This document shows, piece after piece, positions 7,706-15,911 of a stretch of DNA of 64,000 nucleotides. Origin of the DNA: Isoptericola sediminis (lineage in GTDB: Bacteria > Actinomycetota > Actinomycetes > Actinomycetales > Cellulomonadaceae). The translations under genes were made by a program, and so were the position numbers. Location: the NCBI RefSeq assembly GCF_013085345.1, contig NZ_JABFAJ010000011.1, positions 62,001-126,000 of the forward strand. Direction: 5' to 3'. The notes under the pieces are model-generated. The model did not search any database, was not told the DNA's origin, and saw only the letters and a program-made list of their open reading frames with translations. How positions within the stretch are numbered: position 1 is the first letter of the stretch; every line of letters starts with the position of its first letter.

Positions 7706-8980
7706 GTGCGGAACACCGAGGAGCTGGGGACGGAACGGCCGCCGGCTTCTGCTCGACGGCGCCGAACCGGCCGGACCCGTCTGCTCCTGGCGGTCGTCGC
7801 GACCGGCGCACTGGTCGACGCGGCGTTCTTCCTCCTGCTGCTGCTGTCGTCCTCGGCGACGGGAGTCGGCTGGTTCGTCACGGCGGTCGTCGTCGCCAAC
7901 CTGCTGCCTCCGGTGCTGCTCGGCCCGATGCTGGGCTGGCTCGTGGATCGCACGTCCGGCCGATGGGCCTGGACCGGGGCGCTGCTGGTCACCGCGGTGT
8001 GCTGCCTCGGTGTGGCCGGCACGGACGTGTCGGCCGTCGTGGTCGCGCTGGCCGGACTCCAGGCCGTCGCGTCCGTCGTGGTCAACGCGGCCGCGTTCAA
8101 GCTTCTGCCCGAGTCCCCGGGGTTGGACGAGAGGACCGCGAGCTCGTATGCCGTCGGTATGGGATCGCTCGCCGCGATCGCCGGACCACCCCTCGGAGCA
8201 CTGTCTGCCGGCGCCACCAGCAACGCCGGAGCGTTCCTGGTCCTGGCCGGACTCGCCGTCGTCGCGGGCACCGGTGCGGCGACGACCGCTCCCCGTCTCG
8301 TGCACGTCGACCTCGACGCGACCCGGTGGCACGACGTATGGCTCGGGGCCCGGACCGCCCGGTCGCTGGCCGCCGCCCGCGCCTTCGCACCTGTCGTCCT
8401 CGGCATCGTGCTCATCACCTCGATGGAGGGCGTCGCCGGCGTCTTCTACCTCCAGGACGTCGCCCCCACGCCCTTCGTCTACGCCTGCCTGCTGGCGCTG
8501 TGGGCCCTGGGGTCCCTCGGCGGCGCGTGGTGGACCGGGCGGCGAGCCAACGTGCTCGGCATCCGGATCTCGGTCCTCGTCGGGGGGCTGCTGATGTCGC
8601 TGGCGATCCTCGTCGAGGGAATCGTCGCCGTGGCCGTCGTCATCGGCGTCGTCTTCGTCGTCGGCGGCTTCGGCAACGCCGTCCACAACGTCGGGATCCG
8701 CCAGCTCGTCTACCAGCACGTCCCCCGTGCCCAGCAGGCGCAGATCTGGTCCATGCTCGCCGCCGTCATGTCCGGCACCGCCGCCCTCGGCAACGCCCTC
8801 GGCACACCCGGACTCCTTGGTCCGGCGCGGGACGTCGTCGTCCTCTCCGGGGCGATCGGCCTCGCCACGGTGTCGATCACGGCGGTGCTCCTGCTTGTCG
8901 CGACGAGATCAGAGCAGGTCGCACCGGACAGGCCGCCGGGAATCGTGGCGAACGGGTTCGTACCGCACGACGATCACTGA
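7706..8980 (+). CDS. MFS transporter
   Basis: Major facilitator superfamily membrane protein, 424 aa. About ten to twelve hydrophobic segments are evident, the first at LLLAVVATGALVDAAFFLLL. A motif-A-like loop, GPMLGWLVDRTSGRW, follows the second helix. The GTG at 7706 has GAGGAG five bases upstream; upstream in-frame codons encode an unsupported leader. The substrate is unknown; the overall look resembles drug or metabolite exporters of the MFS_1/MFS_3 type. The next gene, an ECF sigma factor, starts 52 bp downstream on the same strand, but whether they are co-transcribed is unclear. Confidence 0.85.
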   Translation: MRNTEELGTERPPASARRRRTGRTRLLLAVVATGALVDAAFFLLLLLSSSATGVGWFVTAVVVANLLPPVLLGPMLGWLVDRTSGRWAWTGALLVTAVCCLGVAGTDVSAVVVALAGLQAVASVVVNAAAFKLLPESPGLDERTASSYAVGMGSLAAIAGPPLGALSAGATSNAGAFLVLAGLAVVAGTGAATTAPRLVHVDLDATRWHDVWLGARTARSLAAARAFAPVVLGIVLITSMEGVAGVFYLQDVAPTPFVYACLLALWALGSLGGAWWTGRRANVLGIRISVLVGGLLMSLAILVEGIVAVAVVIGVVFVVGGFGNAVHNVGIRQLVYQHVPRAQQAQIWSMLAAVMSGTAALGNALGTPGLLGPARDVVVLSGAIGLATVSITAVLLLVATRSEQVAPDRPPGIVANGFVPHDDH

Positions 8981-9032
8981 TCCGGTGTTGCGACCTGACG
9001 TAAGTCTCGGCCGTGCGGGGACAGTACGTGGT

Positions 9033-9635
9033 GTGAGCACCTCCGAGGACGAAGTCGACCTGGGTCGACCGGGCGAAGACGCTGCCGCGCGACTGGCGGT
9101 GCTGTGGGACGCGCACGCCGTGCGGGTGCACGCCTATCTGCTGCGGCACACCGACCCCGACACCGCCCAGGACCTGCTGTCCGAGACGTTCCTGGTCGCC
9201 TGGCGCCGCGTGGACGACGTGCCCGAGCACGCCCTGCCCTGGCTGCTGGTCGTGGCCCGCAACCTGCGACGCAGCACCGCGCGCGCCCAGGTCCGGCGAC
9301 GCGAGCTCGACACCGAGCTGACCCGCCTGCAGGCAGCCGCCCCTGCGGACGACACCCCCGAGCATCTCGCCACCGAACGCGACACGCTGCTGCGGGGGCT
9401 CGCGGCGCTGACCGACCGCGAGCGCGAGGCGATCCTGCTCGTGGCCTGGGACGGGCTGTCCCCCACCCAGGCCGCCGACGTCGCCGGCTGCTCCACCACC
9501 GCGCTGCACGTCCGCCTGCACCGGGCACGACGACGTCTCAAAGCCGCCACCGACAGCACCGACAGCACCCGCACCGGCACCCGCTCCACCGCTCGCCCTG
9601 CGAGCGCCCCCGCGTCCTCGAGGAGGTCGGCATGA
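9033..9635 (+). CDS. ECF-type RNA polymerase sigma factor
   Basis: Sigma-70 family protein of 200 aa with only regions 2 and 4, as in extracytoplasmic-function sigma factors. Region 2 is LWDAHAVRVHAYLLRH through DLLSETFLVAWRRVDDVP, with the polymerase-binding and -10 recognition helices. Region 4 is LTDREREAILLVAWDGLSP followed by the helix-turn-helix AADVAGCSTTALHVRLHRAR. The GTG at 9033 gives the usual distance from N-terminus to region 2. Its last four bases overlap the start of the membrane-protein gene (ATGA), indicating a coupled pair in which the partner probably controls the sigma factor. Confidence 0.9.
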   Translation: MSTSEDEVDLGRPGEDAAARLAVLWDAHAVRVHAYLLRHTDPDTAQDLLSETFLVAWRRVDDVPEHALPWLLVVARNLRRSTARAQVRRRELDTELTRLQAAAPADDTPEHLATERDTLLRGLAALTDREREAILLVAWDGLSPTQAADVAGCSTTALHVRLHRARRRLKAATDSTDSTRTGTRSTARPASAPASSRRSA

Positions 9636-11017
9636 GCAACCACGACATCGACGCCCGCCTGACCCGCCTCGCCCCCACCACCTCCCCCGACCCCGAACGG
9701 TTCGCGGCGGCCCGCGCCGCGTTGGACGCGGGGGTGGCGACGCCTGAGGGCTCGACGGCGGCCGGCCACGCCGTACCCGAGTCCGGACCGGACAGCGGGA
9801 CGGGCGCCCACGAGGTGTACCTCGAGGAGCAGCAGGTCGACGTCATCACCCCGCTCGACGCCAGGCAACTCGCCCGCCGACGACGGGGTCAGCGCTGGAC
9901 CCTGGCCGCATCGATGGCCGGTGTGGTCGCCGCGACCGGGACCGCCGTCGTGCTCTCGCCCCTCGGGCCCGACGTCGCGCCGGCATGGCTGACCTCCACC
10001 GACGAGTCGTGCGCCGATCGCATCGACGCGACGATGGCGCCCGCCGAGGTGCCGGCCGGGCTCACCTGGCACGCCGTCTCCGACGGGTCGGACGGCGATG
10101 CAGGATGGACGGTCGTTGTCGGCGACGACCGCTTCGCCGGCGTGTGCCTCGATCTCGCCGGCGGGTCGACGAGCACGCTCTCGACCACCCACCTTCCCGA
10201 TGTCGACATCGACGCGGGAGACGTGCTGCCGGTCGATGTCGTGACCGAGAACGGGGCGTTCGTCTGGGGTGTCGCCGGTGGCGAGGTGAGCAGCGTCGTC
10301 GTGGAGGTTGCCTGGTCCCGCGAGGAGGGGAGCGGCAATCTGCAAGGCGACTCGGGCGCCGTGGTCGAGGCCGAAGTGTCGGACAAGGGGTACTGGTCGA
10401 CCTATCTCACAGACGATGAGATCCCTGACGGGGCCGAGGTCACTCTCGAGTGGTCCCTCGCCGATGGCAGCTCGAAGAGCCTCTCGCTCAACGACGCCTG
10501 GCCGGGTGTGGACGAGTGGAACCCCATCGCGGCGTCCCGCCGCGCCGAGTGCCGGTCAGGCAGAGATTGGCGAACTGGCGGACTCGTTGACCCGGTCCTT
10601 GAGGAGCGGCGCGGACAGTGGGGAGTAGTCGTCTACGCCAACGTCGACGACCACCGAATGAGCGCGTGCATTCAGGCAGCGGACCCGCCCTATGAGCGGC
10701 TCGCCTACCTTTCCTCCTCCGGACAGACGCTGGAACCTGCTGACAACGAGGCCTGGGCCGTGAGTGCCGGTGGCTCCAGCGTGCAGCAGGTCGCCGTCGG
10801 CGTCGCCGGCGACGACGTCGAGCTCGTCCGGGTCACCACCGCTGCCGGAGACGTGCTGGAGGCAGACGTGTCGAACGGCTACTGGGCCGTCTGGGGCCCG
10901 ACCGCGTCAAGCGGCCAGGGCACAGACCCGGCCGAGCTCTGGCAGGACGCGACGGTCCAGTGGCAGCTCACGGACGGCTCGAGCAGCCTCACCGGCCCGC
11001 TGTTCCCGGACGGCTGA
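9632..11017 (+). CDS. Single-pass membrane protein coupled to the ECF sigma factor; duplicated outer domain
   Basis: Protein of 461 aa translated from an ATG overlapping the sigma-factor stop, with GAGGAGG upstream. Residues 1-88 are a hydrophilic, probably cytoplasmic domain ending in ARRRRGQR. One membrane helix follows at about 89-110 (WTLAASMAGVVAATGTAVVL). The large outer part contains two similar halves, roughly 127-280 and 307-451. Each carries a cysteine pair (Cys127/Cys172, Cys307/Cys346), a YW motif (DKGYWS, SNGYWA) and ends in a Trp-x-Leu-x-DGSS strand. The layout is that of a membrane anti-sigma factor, but no zinc-binding HxxxCxxC motif is visible. The function is therefore inferred from position. 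Confidence 0.75.
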   Translation: MSNHDIDARLTRLAPTTSPDPERFAAARAALDAGVATPEGSTAAGHAVPESGPDSGTGAHEVYLEEQQVDVITPLDARQLARRRRGQRWTLAASMAGVVAATGTAVVLSPLGPDVAPAWLTSTDESCADRIDATMAPAEVPAGLTWHAVSDGSDGDAGWTVVVGDDRFAGVCLDLAGGSTSTLSTTHLPDVDIDAGDVLPVDVVTENGAFVWGVAGGEVSSVVVEVAWSREEGSGNLQGDSGAVVEAEVSDKGYWSTYLTDDEIPDGAEVTLEWSLADGSSKSLSLNDAWPGVDEWNPIAASRRAECRSGRDWRTGGLVDPVLEERRGQWGVVVYANVDDHRMSACIQAADPPYERLAYLSSSGQTLEPADNEAWAVSAGGSSVQQVAVGVAGDDVELVRVTTAAGDVLEADVSNGYWAVWGPTASSGQGTDPAELWQDATVQWQLTDGSSSLTGPLFPDG

Positions 11018-11072
11018 TGCCGCTCGATCAGCGAGGCGAGGCATCCGGCGTCCGGCCGTGTCGCCGCAGGGA

Positions 11073-12341
11073 TCAATGCCTCAGCTGGTCCAGCGTGGTG
11101 GCACACAGGGCCCCCACCCGCTCGATCAGGCGCACGCCGAGCTCGTCATCGGCGTGCGCCTGCATGCTGACGACCTGCTCGAGCGCGGAGGGAAGTCGTT
11201 CGGCGAGGTCGGCCACGATCTCGCGCATCTGCCTCGGGCTGAAGCGCGCGAGGCGCGCCATGCGGTCCCAGTGGCGACCGGCGACGTCACCGAAGATCCG
11301 GTGCCCGCCGATCGACATCGCCGAGCGGTCCAGCTCGGCATCGGCTTCGGTGGCTTCGTACGGCAGCCCCGAGGCGACGTCGTACAGGGGCGCGAGGCGT
11401 ACCTGGGAGCCCGCCAGGAGAACGGAGTAGTTCTTGGCGTGCGCGTCGGGCGCCCCGATCAGGTAGTTGAAGGCGACCGCCGTCAGGAACGCTCGCACGT
11501 CACGGTCAGGTCGCGTGCTCCGGTCTCGCAACAGCTCCGCGATCCGCGCGACGCCGGGCCCGCCGGACGCCTCGTACTTCCTGCGGGGGAACACCGACAG
11601 CGCCTGGCACATGTCTTCCTGGTGCAGGCGGACGACCAGATCGCCGGACCGGCGCCGGTCGTAGCGGGCGATCACGAGGGCCGGCTGGCCGGCGAACGCG
11701 GTGTACTCGGTGGCAACGACCTCCAGCCCGCACGCGGAAGCCGCCCGCAGGCACAGGTGCTCGTTCAGGGCCTGGTCGCGGTAGCCGCTGATGCCGGGCT
11801 TGACGATGTGGGTGGAGGGTGAGGCTCCTTCAGGTTCGCTCCAGTGGCCCTCCCGGGAGCGGGTGAGCGTGAACTTGCCCTGGGCTCCGGCCAGGGACCA
11901 CCGTTCGCCGGACACCGCCCAGGACGTGTCATCCGTGCGCAGCGCGGCCAGCCGGGAGGCGATGTCCTCCTGGGACAGTGCCGTCAGCTGCGTCGGGCGT
12001 GTCAGCGCCTGCTCGACGCCCTCCGGAGGGACGAACTGCACCGCGCCGGCGCAGTCCAGCCCCATGTGCTCCAACAGGCCGAAGGAGTTGGTCGCCGACA
12101 CGCCCCACCGGTCCGCCCAGCGCTCACGGACGTCCAGGCCGTCGGGCAGGAGACCTGCCATGTAGGCGTCCACGGGTCTGCCGGCGTGCACCTCCAACAC
12201 CGTCGGCATCGACGTCGACACCGGGGTCGCGTCGGGGCCGGTGTAGCCCGGCTCGTAGATCAGGTGATGGCGCCCGTGGGTATCCTGCGCCGCGGTGGCG
12301 ACCTGCCGACCGTAGAGCAGCACCGCCAGCTCCCGGGTCAC
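11073..12341 (-). CDS. hipA: HipA-family serine/threonine kinase toxin
   Basis: HipA kinase of 422 aa, close to the usual length of about 440. Visible motifs are WSLAGAQGKFTLT, equivalent to the E. coli segment carrying autophosphorylated Ser150, the catalytic loop GAPDAHAKNYSVLL, and the metal-binding LAPLYDVASGLPY. In the family, HipA phosphorylates glutamyl-tRNA synthetase or related targets and induces dormancy when free of HipB. The GTG start at 12341 overlaps the hipB stop by four bases, so antitoxin and toxin are coupled in the classic order. It converges with the membrane-protein gene, with 55 bp between the stops. Confidence 0.9.
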   Translation of the reverse strand: MTRELAVLLYGRQVATAAQDTHGRHHLIYEPGYTGPDATPVSTSMPTVLEVHAGRPVDAYMAGLLPDGLDVRERWADRWGVSATNSFGLLEHMGLDCAGAVQFVPPEGVEQALTRPTQLTALSQEDIASRLAALRTDDTSWAVSGERWSLAGAQGKFTLTRSREGHWSEPEGASPSTHIVKPGISGYRDQALNEHLCLRAASACGLEVVATEYTAFAGQPALVIARYDRRRSGDLVVRLHQEDMCQALSVFPRRKYEASGGPGVARIAELLRDRSTRPDRDVRAFLTAVAFNYLIGAPDAHAKNYSVLLAGSQVRLAPLYDVASGLPYEATEADAELDRSAMSIGGHRIFGDVAGRHWDRMARLARFSPRQMREIVADLAERLPSALEQVVSMQAHADDELGVRLIERVGALCATTLDQLRH

Positions 12342-12598
12342 AGCGGCTCGGTCTCCGCCTCGAGGACGTCCAGGGAGAAGGTCTGGGCGGGGCCCTGCTC
12401 GAGGCGAAGCTGCAGACCGAGCGCCTTGACCATCGCCAGGACCTTGCCTAGCTCGCCGTTCGGGTGCCCCCGCTCGATGAGCCCGACGGTCGGTCGGGAG
12501 ACTCCTGACCGTCGGGCCAGCTCCTGCTGTGTCCAACCCGCCGCACGACGGGCGGCGCGCAGCTGGGCGCCGATGCCGGCAGCGCTCGTCCCGTCCAT
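12338..12598 (-). CDS. hipB: HipB-type XRE antitoxin and repressor
   Basis: Helix-turn-helix protein of 86 aa. The HTH is ARRAAGWTQQELARRSGVSR followed by PTVGLIERG; the C-terminal part, ALGLQLRLEQGPAQTFSLDV, forms the strand region that pairs HipB dimers. The ATG at 12598 is preferred over an in-frame ATG at 12646. A TTGACA at 12628-12633 and a weak TACCTT at 12606-12611 would start a leaderless transcript about at 12598, and the longer start would place repeats typical of an operator inside the coding region. Neither ATG has a ribosome site. It should neutralise HipA and repress the operon. Confidence 0.82.
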   Translation of the reverse strand: MDGTSAAGIGAQLRAARRAAGWTQQELARRSGVSRPTVGLIERGHPNGELGKVLAMVKALGLQLRLEQGPAQTFSLDVLEAETEPL

Positions 12599-12604
12599 GT
12601 CTGT

Positions 12605-12665
12605 CAAGGTACGCCTACATCGCGGAATGTCAAGGAACCGCTTCATGGCGGAAAGTTAGCGTACC
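12605..12665 (-). promoter_or_regulatory. hipBA promoter with candidate HipB operators
   Basis: An inverted repeat, GGTACGC at 12608-12614 and GCGTACC at 12659-12665, brackets a TTGACA -35 element. Inside it are two similar direct repeats, CATCGCGGAATGT at 12618-12630 and CATGGCGGAAAGT at 12644-12656, matching at 10 of 13 positions with starts 26 bp apart. HipB-type repressors bind spaced sites over their own promoter, so these are candidate operators. Confidence 0.45.
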
Positions 12666-12864
12666 CCGTCATCGCGGTGCGACGCGGCCCTCTTGGCGGT
12701 CGCAGCGCACTCACCTCGGGGTCAGCAAGGGCTACCTCCTGGGCGATCGTCGCGCCCGGTGACCAGCCGACTAGGTGCACCGGTGTGGGGCGCTCACGAA
12801 GGAAGGCCCCCACCGCCACGACGGCGGATTGCCAGTCCGACGTCTTCCGCTCATCGGTCCTCAT
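12643..12864 (-). pseudogene. Alpha/beta-hydrolase remnant
   Basis: A 73-codon open frame whose central part reads VHLVGWSPGATIAQEVALAD, the nucleophile elbow (G-x-S-x-G) and following helix of an alpha/beta hydrolase. Everything before the preceding helix and everything after the elbow helix is missing; the frame dissolves into PRGPRR and then stops inside the hipBA control region. Such a fragment cannot fold as an enzyme, so it is read as a gene remnant left by deletion. Confidence 0.55.
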
Positions 12865-12919
12865 CGAGCCCGGACTCGCACGTTGACCCTCGACCCGGTC
12901 GAGGCAGGAGCGTGCCGGT

Positions 12920-13192
12920 ATGACCGTCGTCGACGCCCCCGAACAGCATCTGCCCCGCCGCTACCTCGCCTGGCTCGCCGGCGTCACCGTCTCCCAGCTC
13001 GGGAGCGCCGTGCTCATGTTCGCGCTCGGGTGGGCCGCGGCCGGCCTCGGCGGGACGACGGCGGCAACAGTGCTGATCCTCAACGGCCTGCCGCGCGTCG
13101 TCCTGCTGGTCGTGGGTGGCGCCGTCGCGGACCGCGTCGGAGCGCGCTGCGTCCTCGTCGCCGGGGAGGCACGGTGCCTCCATCGAGGATGA
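12920..13192 (+). pseudogene. MFS transporter, truncated N-terminal fragment
   Basis: A 90-codon frame with a good AGGAG ribosome site encodes the first two membrane helices and motif A of an MFS protein. It begins RRYLAWLAGVTVSQLGSAVL and reaches VGGAVADRVGARCVLVAGEA, after which it ends at once. Intact relatives are about 400 aa, so roughly 80 percent is lost. Together with the hydrolase remnant next door this marks a deletion or insertion junction. Confidence 0.7.
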
Positions 13193-13210
13193 ACGCAGGC
13201 TGACGGTCTG

Positions 13211-13447
13211 ATGGCGATCGTGATCCGTCTCGACCGGATGCTCCTCGAGCGCAGGATGACCCTGACCGAGCTCGCCGACCGCATCGGGATCACCGTGGCG
13301 AACCTGTCCATCCTCAAGACGGGCAAGGCCAAGGCGGTCCGGCTCGCCACCCTCGAGGCCATCTGCCGCGAACTCGACTGCCAGCCAGGTGACCTGCTCG
13401 AGTACGTCCACGACCTTCCCCCGGAGGACGGCGATACATCTCGCTAG
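13211..13447 (+). CDS. Small XRE-family (YozG-like) transcriptional regulator
   Basis: A 78-aa helix-turn-helix protein: MLLERRMTLTELADRIGITV and ANLSILKTGKAKAVRLATLE cover the HTH, and ICRELDCQPGDLLEY closes the domain. Such single-domain Cro/CI-type proteins are often paired with a small membrane protein of the DUF2975 family, which is absent here; the upstream neighbour is a broken MFS fragment. The ATG at 13211 begins 18 bp after that fragment. The target is unknown. Confidence 0.85.
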   Translation: MAIVIRLDRMLLERRMTLTELADRIGITVANLSILKTGKAKAVRLATLEAICRELDCQPGDLLEYVHDLPPEDGDTSR

Positions 13448-13558
13448 GGCCGCTCGGCCGGTGGAGCACCGCACGGGGTACCGGCGCACCGGTCGCCCCA
13501 CGCCCGCCGTCACGTTTCCGGCACGGCGGAGAAGCACGTTGTTCGATGAGTCGCTCCG

Positions 13559-14080
13559 TCAACGAGGGACTGCGGCGGAACGCAGGCCCGGTCCGAGCGC
13601 GTGCAGCCGATCGACCCAAGGCTCTGCCATCCGCCCTGCGCCAAGGCGGGCTCCGACGTCATCCCAGGTCACCCACGCCGCGTCGTCGACCTCGGCCTCA
13701 TCCACGGTCACCACCGGCACTCCCTGAACGGCGACGACGTACATGTCGAGCAGAGCCGACTGCTCCCGGAAGCGGCCGACGAGCTCGAGCTCGTCCTCCG
13801 CCACCTCGACGCCCGTCTCCTCCCGCAGCTCGCGCTGTGCTGCTCGGCGGCTCGACTCGCCGGCAAGTGCGCTACCTCCCGGGAACTCCCACGCCAGGGG
13901 GAACTCCGACTTCGTCACCGCGCGACGGGTCAAGAGCACCGAGCCGTCCGCACGGACGACGCAGGTCGCCACGATCAGGTGGAACCGTCCGGCTGGCCAT
14001 CCCGGTGTACCACGACGGAACGCCTCCCCCGTCGGCTTGCCGGCCTCGTCGAGAACGTCCCACCACTCCACGCCAGTCAT
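13559..14080 (-). CDS. Nudix hydrolase
   Basis: Protein of 173 aa with a complete Nudix box: GGSALAGESSRRAAQ followed by RELREETGV fits G-x5-E-x7-REUxEExGU. The N-terminus (VEWWDVLDEAGKPTGEAFRR) resembles isopentenyl-diphosphate isomerase-like and YfcD-type Nudix proteins, which often act on nucleoside diphosphate derivatives. The ATG at 14080 has AAGG seven bases upstream; a GTG six bases earlier would abut that site. Substrate unknown. It stands alone on the minus strand among plus-strand genes. Confidence 0.88.
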   Translation of the reverse strand: MTGVEWWDVLDEAGKPTGEAFRRGTPGWPAGRFHLIVATCVVRADGSVLLTRRAVTKSEFPLAWEFPGGSALAGESSRRAAQRELREETGVEVAEDELELVGRFREQSALLDMYVVAVQGVPVVTVDEAEVDDAAWVTWDDVGARLGAGRMAEPWVDRLHALGPGLRSAAVPR

Positions 14081-14270
14081 CCGCACACCTTGGCAGGTCA
14101 GGTCCGCTGCGACCGATCACATGAGCGTCGCTGGCAGTTGTCGACGTGCAGCGCAGATTGCGCGGACACGCCCGCATACCTTGCGCGATCTCGGGCGTGG
14201 CGCGTGGGTCGTGCAAAGTATGCCGCCCGCTGTGATGGCCAGCCCGCGCACCGTCGACCAGCATGGCGAG

Positions 14271-14708
14271 ATGAGCCGCAACGCCGACCTCGAGTCACGC
14301 CTCGACCAGGTCGAGTCGATCCAAGCTCTGCACCGCGTTGTCGCGGAGTACGCGCACGGGGCGGACAAGCGAGACCTCGGACGGTTCCTGGCGACCTTCC
14401 ACGCTGACGGCGTGTGGGACGTCGGCGTGGCGCGCTTCGTCGGCGGCGACCAGATCCGTGCCGCCATCGAGCACCAGTGGGACGCTCAGCCGCAGATGCA
14501 CCACTGGACGACCAACACGTCCATCACTCTGACCGGACGGGACACAGCCGACGGAGTGTCGGACGTCGCCGCCCTGACACAGGTCGCCGACGGGCGGTGG
14601 GTCCTCTCCGCGGGAAGCTACTTCGACTCCTTCGAGCGACGTGACGGCATCTGGGCGATCGCGGCACGCCGCGCCGTCGTGCACTCCAGCGTGGACCTCG
14701 CGCCGTAG
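14271..14708 (+). CDS. SnoaL/NTF2-like family protein
   Basis: Small protein of 145 aa with the cone-shaped NTF2-like fold pattern: a helical N-terminus (IQALHRVVAEYAHGADKRDL) followed by the strand region FLATFHADGVWDVGV, HHWTTNTSITLTG and VLSAGSYFDSFERRDGIWAI. Members of SnoaL_4 include hydroxylases, cyclases and isomerases, but most are uncharacterised; no specific reaction can be assigned. An upstream in-frame ATG at 14235 would add 12 residues; 14271 is preferred since GGCGAG lies close before it. A cupin gene follows after ten bases, so the two are probably co-transcribed. Confidence 0.78.
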   Translation: MSRNADLESRLDQVESIQALHRVVAEYAHGADKRDLGRFLATFHADGVWDVGVARFVGGDQIRAAIEHQWDAQPQMHHWTTNTSITLTGRDTADGVSDVAALTQVADGRWVLSAGSYFDSFERRDGIWAIAARRAVVHSSVDLAP

Positions 14709-14718
14709 GTTGGTCACC

Positions 14719-15039
14719 ATGCGCATCGAGCGGCCCGCCCTCAATCCGCTCGACGGTGCCGCTGGCGTGTCGATGACCATGCTTGCCCCGGGCCTCGACA
14801 CCGAGCAGGTCCGTGTCGACATCGCCGTCCTCAAGCCGGGATCCTCGCTCCCGAAGCATCCGGCAGGACGGGACCAGGCGTTCTACGTCGTGGCGGGCAC
14901 CGGGCAGGTCGCCGGCGACGACGACGTCCCCACCGACGTCGGACCGGGAGACCTCGTGACTTGGGAAGCCAGGGAACAGCACACGACCTGGGCCATGACC
15001 ACCCTCACGGCAGTCATCGTGCAACGCAGGGGCTCCTGA
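14719..15039 (+). CDS. Cupin-domain protein
   Basis: Protein of 106 aa made of one small beta barrel. The first cupin motif is seen in VLKPGSSLPKHPAGRDQAFY with one His, and the second in PTDVGPGDLVTWEAREQHTT with a His near the end. The usual HxH of motif 1 is reduced to a single His, so metal binding may be altered. The ATG at 14719 lies ten bases after the SnoaL-like stop. No pathway can be assigned. Confidence 0.75.
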   Translation: MRIERPALNPLDGAAGVSMTMLAPGLDTEQVRVDIAVLKPGSSLPKHPAGRDQAFYVVAGTGQVAGDDDVPTDVGPGDLVTWEAREQHTTWAMTTLTAVIVQRRGS

Positions 15040-15368
15040 CCGGCGCGCTCCGCGGGCGGTGCTCGACCCGGCCGCCACCAAGCGCGCGAGAAAGACCGCG
15101 CGGACGCCGAGACCCTCCTCCCTCGACTCGACCAGCAGCAACAGCAGTGGCTGCGGTCCGCCGTCGCACAAGTGCGACCCGATCACCCGTGGCTCGATGC
15201 TCTCTAGTACCGGCGCGCCTTGGTCGGACCTCCCCGCGGAAAGCGGTCCGGCGCACAGATTCATCGGCTTCGACGGGCCCTCGGCACATCGTGCGCGGCT
15301 GCACCTCGCGGGCGCATGACCGTCGCCCATACACCTGAGGTCTGGTGCTCGGCGGGCAGGATGGCGGG
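15040..15368. other. Intergenic region with a possible IS5-type transposase scar
   Basis: No intact gene is supported in these 329 bases. In one plus frame, 15209-15250 reads TGAPWSDLPAESGP, which resembles the conserved TGAPWRDLPxxxGPW segment of IS5-family transposases, but flanking similarity is weak and no terminal repeats were found. It may be a degraded insertion sequence. Confidence 0.35.
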
Positions 15369-15911
15369 GTGACGACTTCCGAACCGGGCACGAGAACTGA
15401 CGTCCTGATCGGCCGACTGGCCCGCGCGGAGCTGCTGGCAGCCATGGACGTCGCGGGAGTGCGGCTCAATGTGCACGCGCGCAGGCTCCTCGACGACATC
15501 GACCTCGACGAGGCCGCGGGGCGCAGGCTGACCCTCCTTGAGGTCTCGGTGGCGGAGCTGGGGCTCGGCGGCGGTGCATCGCTCAGCGAAGTGTTCGCCG
15601 CGGCGACGCGTCGCGGCCTGGGTCTGTGCCCAGCCGCCACCGCTCCCTACCTGCGCCTGGCTTGGACCGGCCAGGCAGCCTCCACCGATCTGGTGTTGTC
15701 GCGCGGCCGCGCACCGGACGGCGCCGTCACAGTGGCCTCGGCACCCTTGACGGACGACGACGAGTACCCCAAGGGCTTCTACCTCCGGGTCGTTGACGGC
15801 ATCTCCTGGCTGCGGGGGTACCGCTGCGACGACGAACACCTGTGGTCGCCCACGGACCGCTTCCTCTTCGCCCAGGACGGGCCATCCCACGCCGGCTGCG
15901 GAACGACCTGA
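15369..15911 (+). CDS. Conserved-looking hypothetical protein
   Basis: Soluble protein of 180 aa, GTG start at 15369. It begins with a helical segment TRTDVLIGRLARAELLAAMD, then a region VAELGLGGGASLSEVFAAAT, then LCPAATAPYLRLAWTGQA, and ends with a strand-rich part KGFYLRVVDGISWLRGYRCD. No catalytic motif, signal peptide or membrane helix is visible. I do not recognise the family with certainty. Translation quality and codon pattern look genuine (G/C at third positions, mixed amino-acid use). Confidence 0.7.
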   Translation: MTTSEPGTRTDVLIGRLARAELLAAMDVAGVRLNVHARRLLDDIDLDEAAGRRLTLLEVSVAELGLGGGASLSEVFAAATRRGLGLCPAATAPYLRLAWTGQAASTDLVLSRGRAPDGAVTVASAPLTDDDEYPKGFYLRVVDGISWLRGYRCDDEHLWSPTDRFLFAQDGPSHAGCGTT

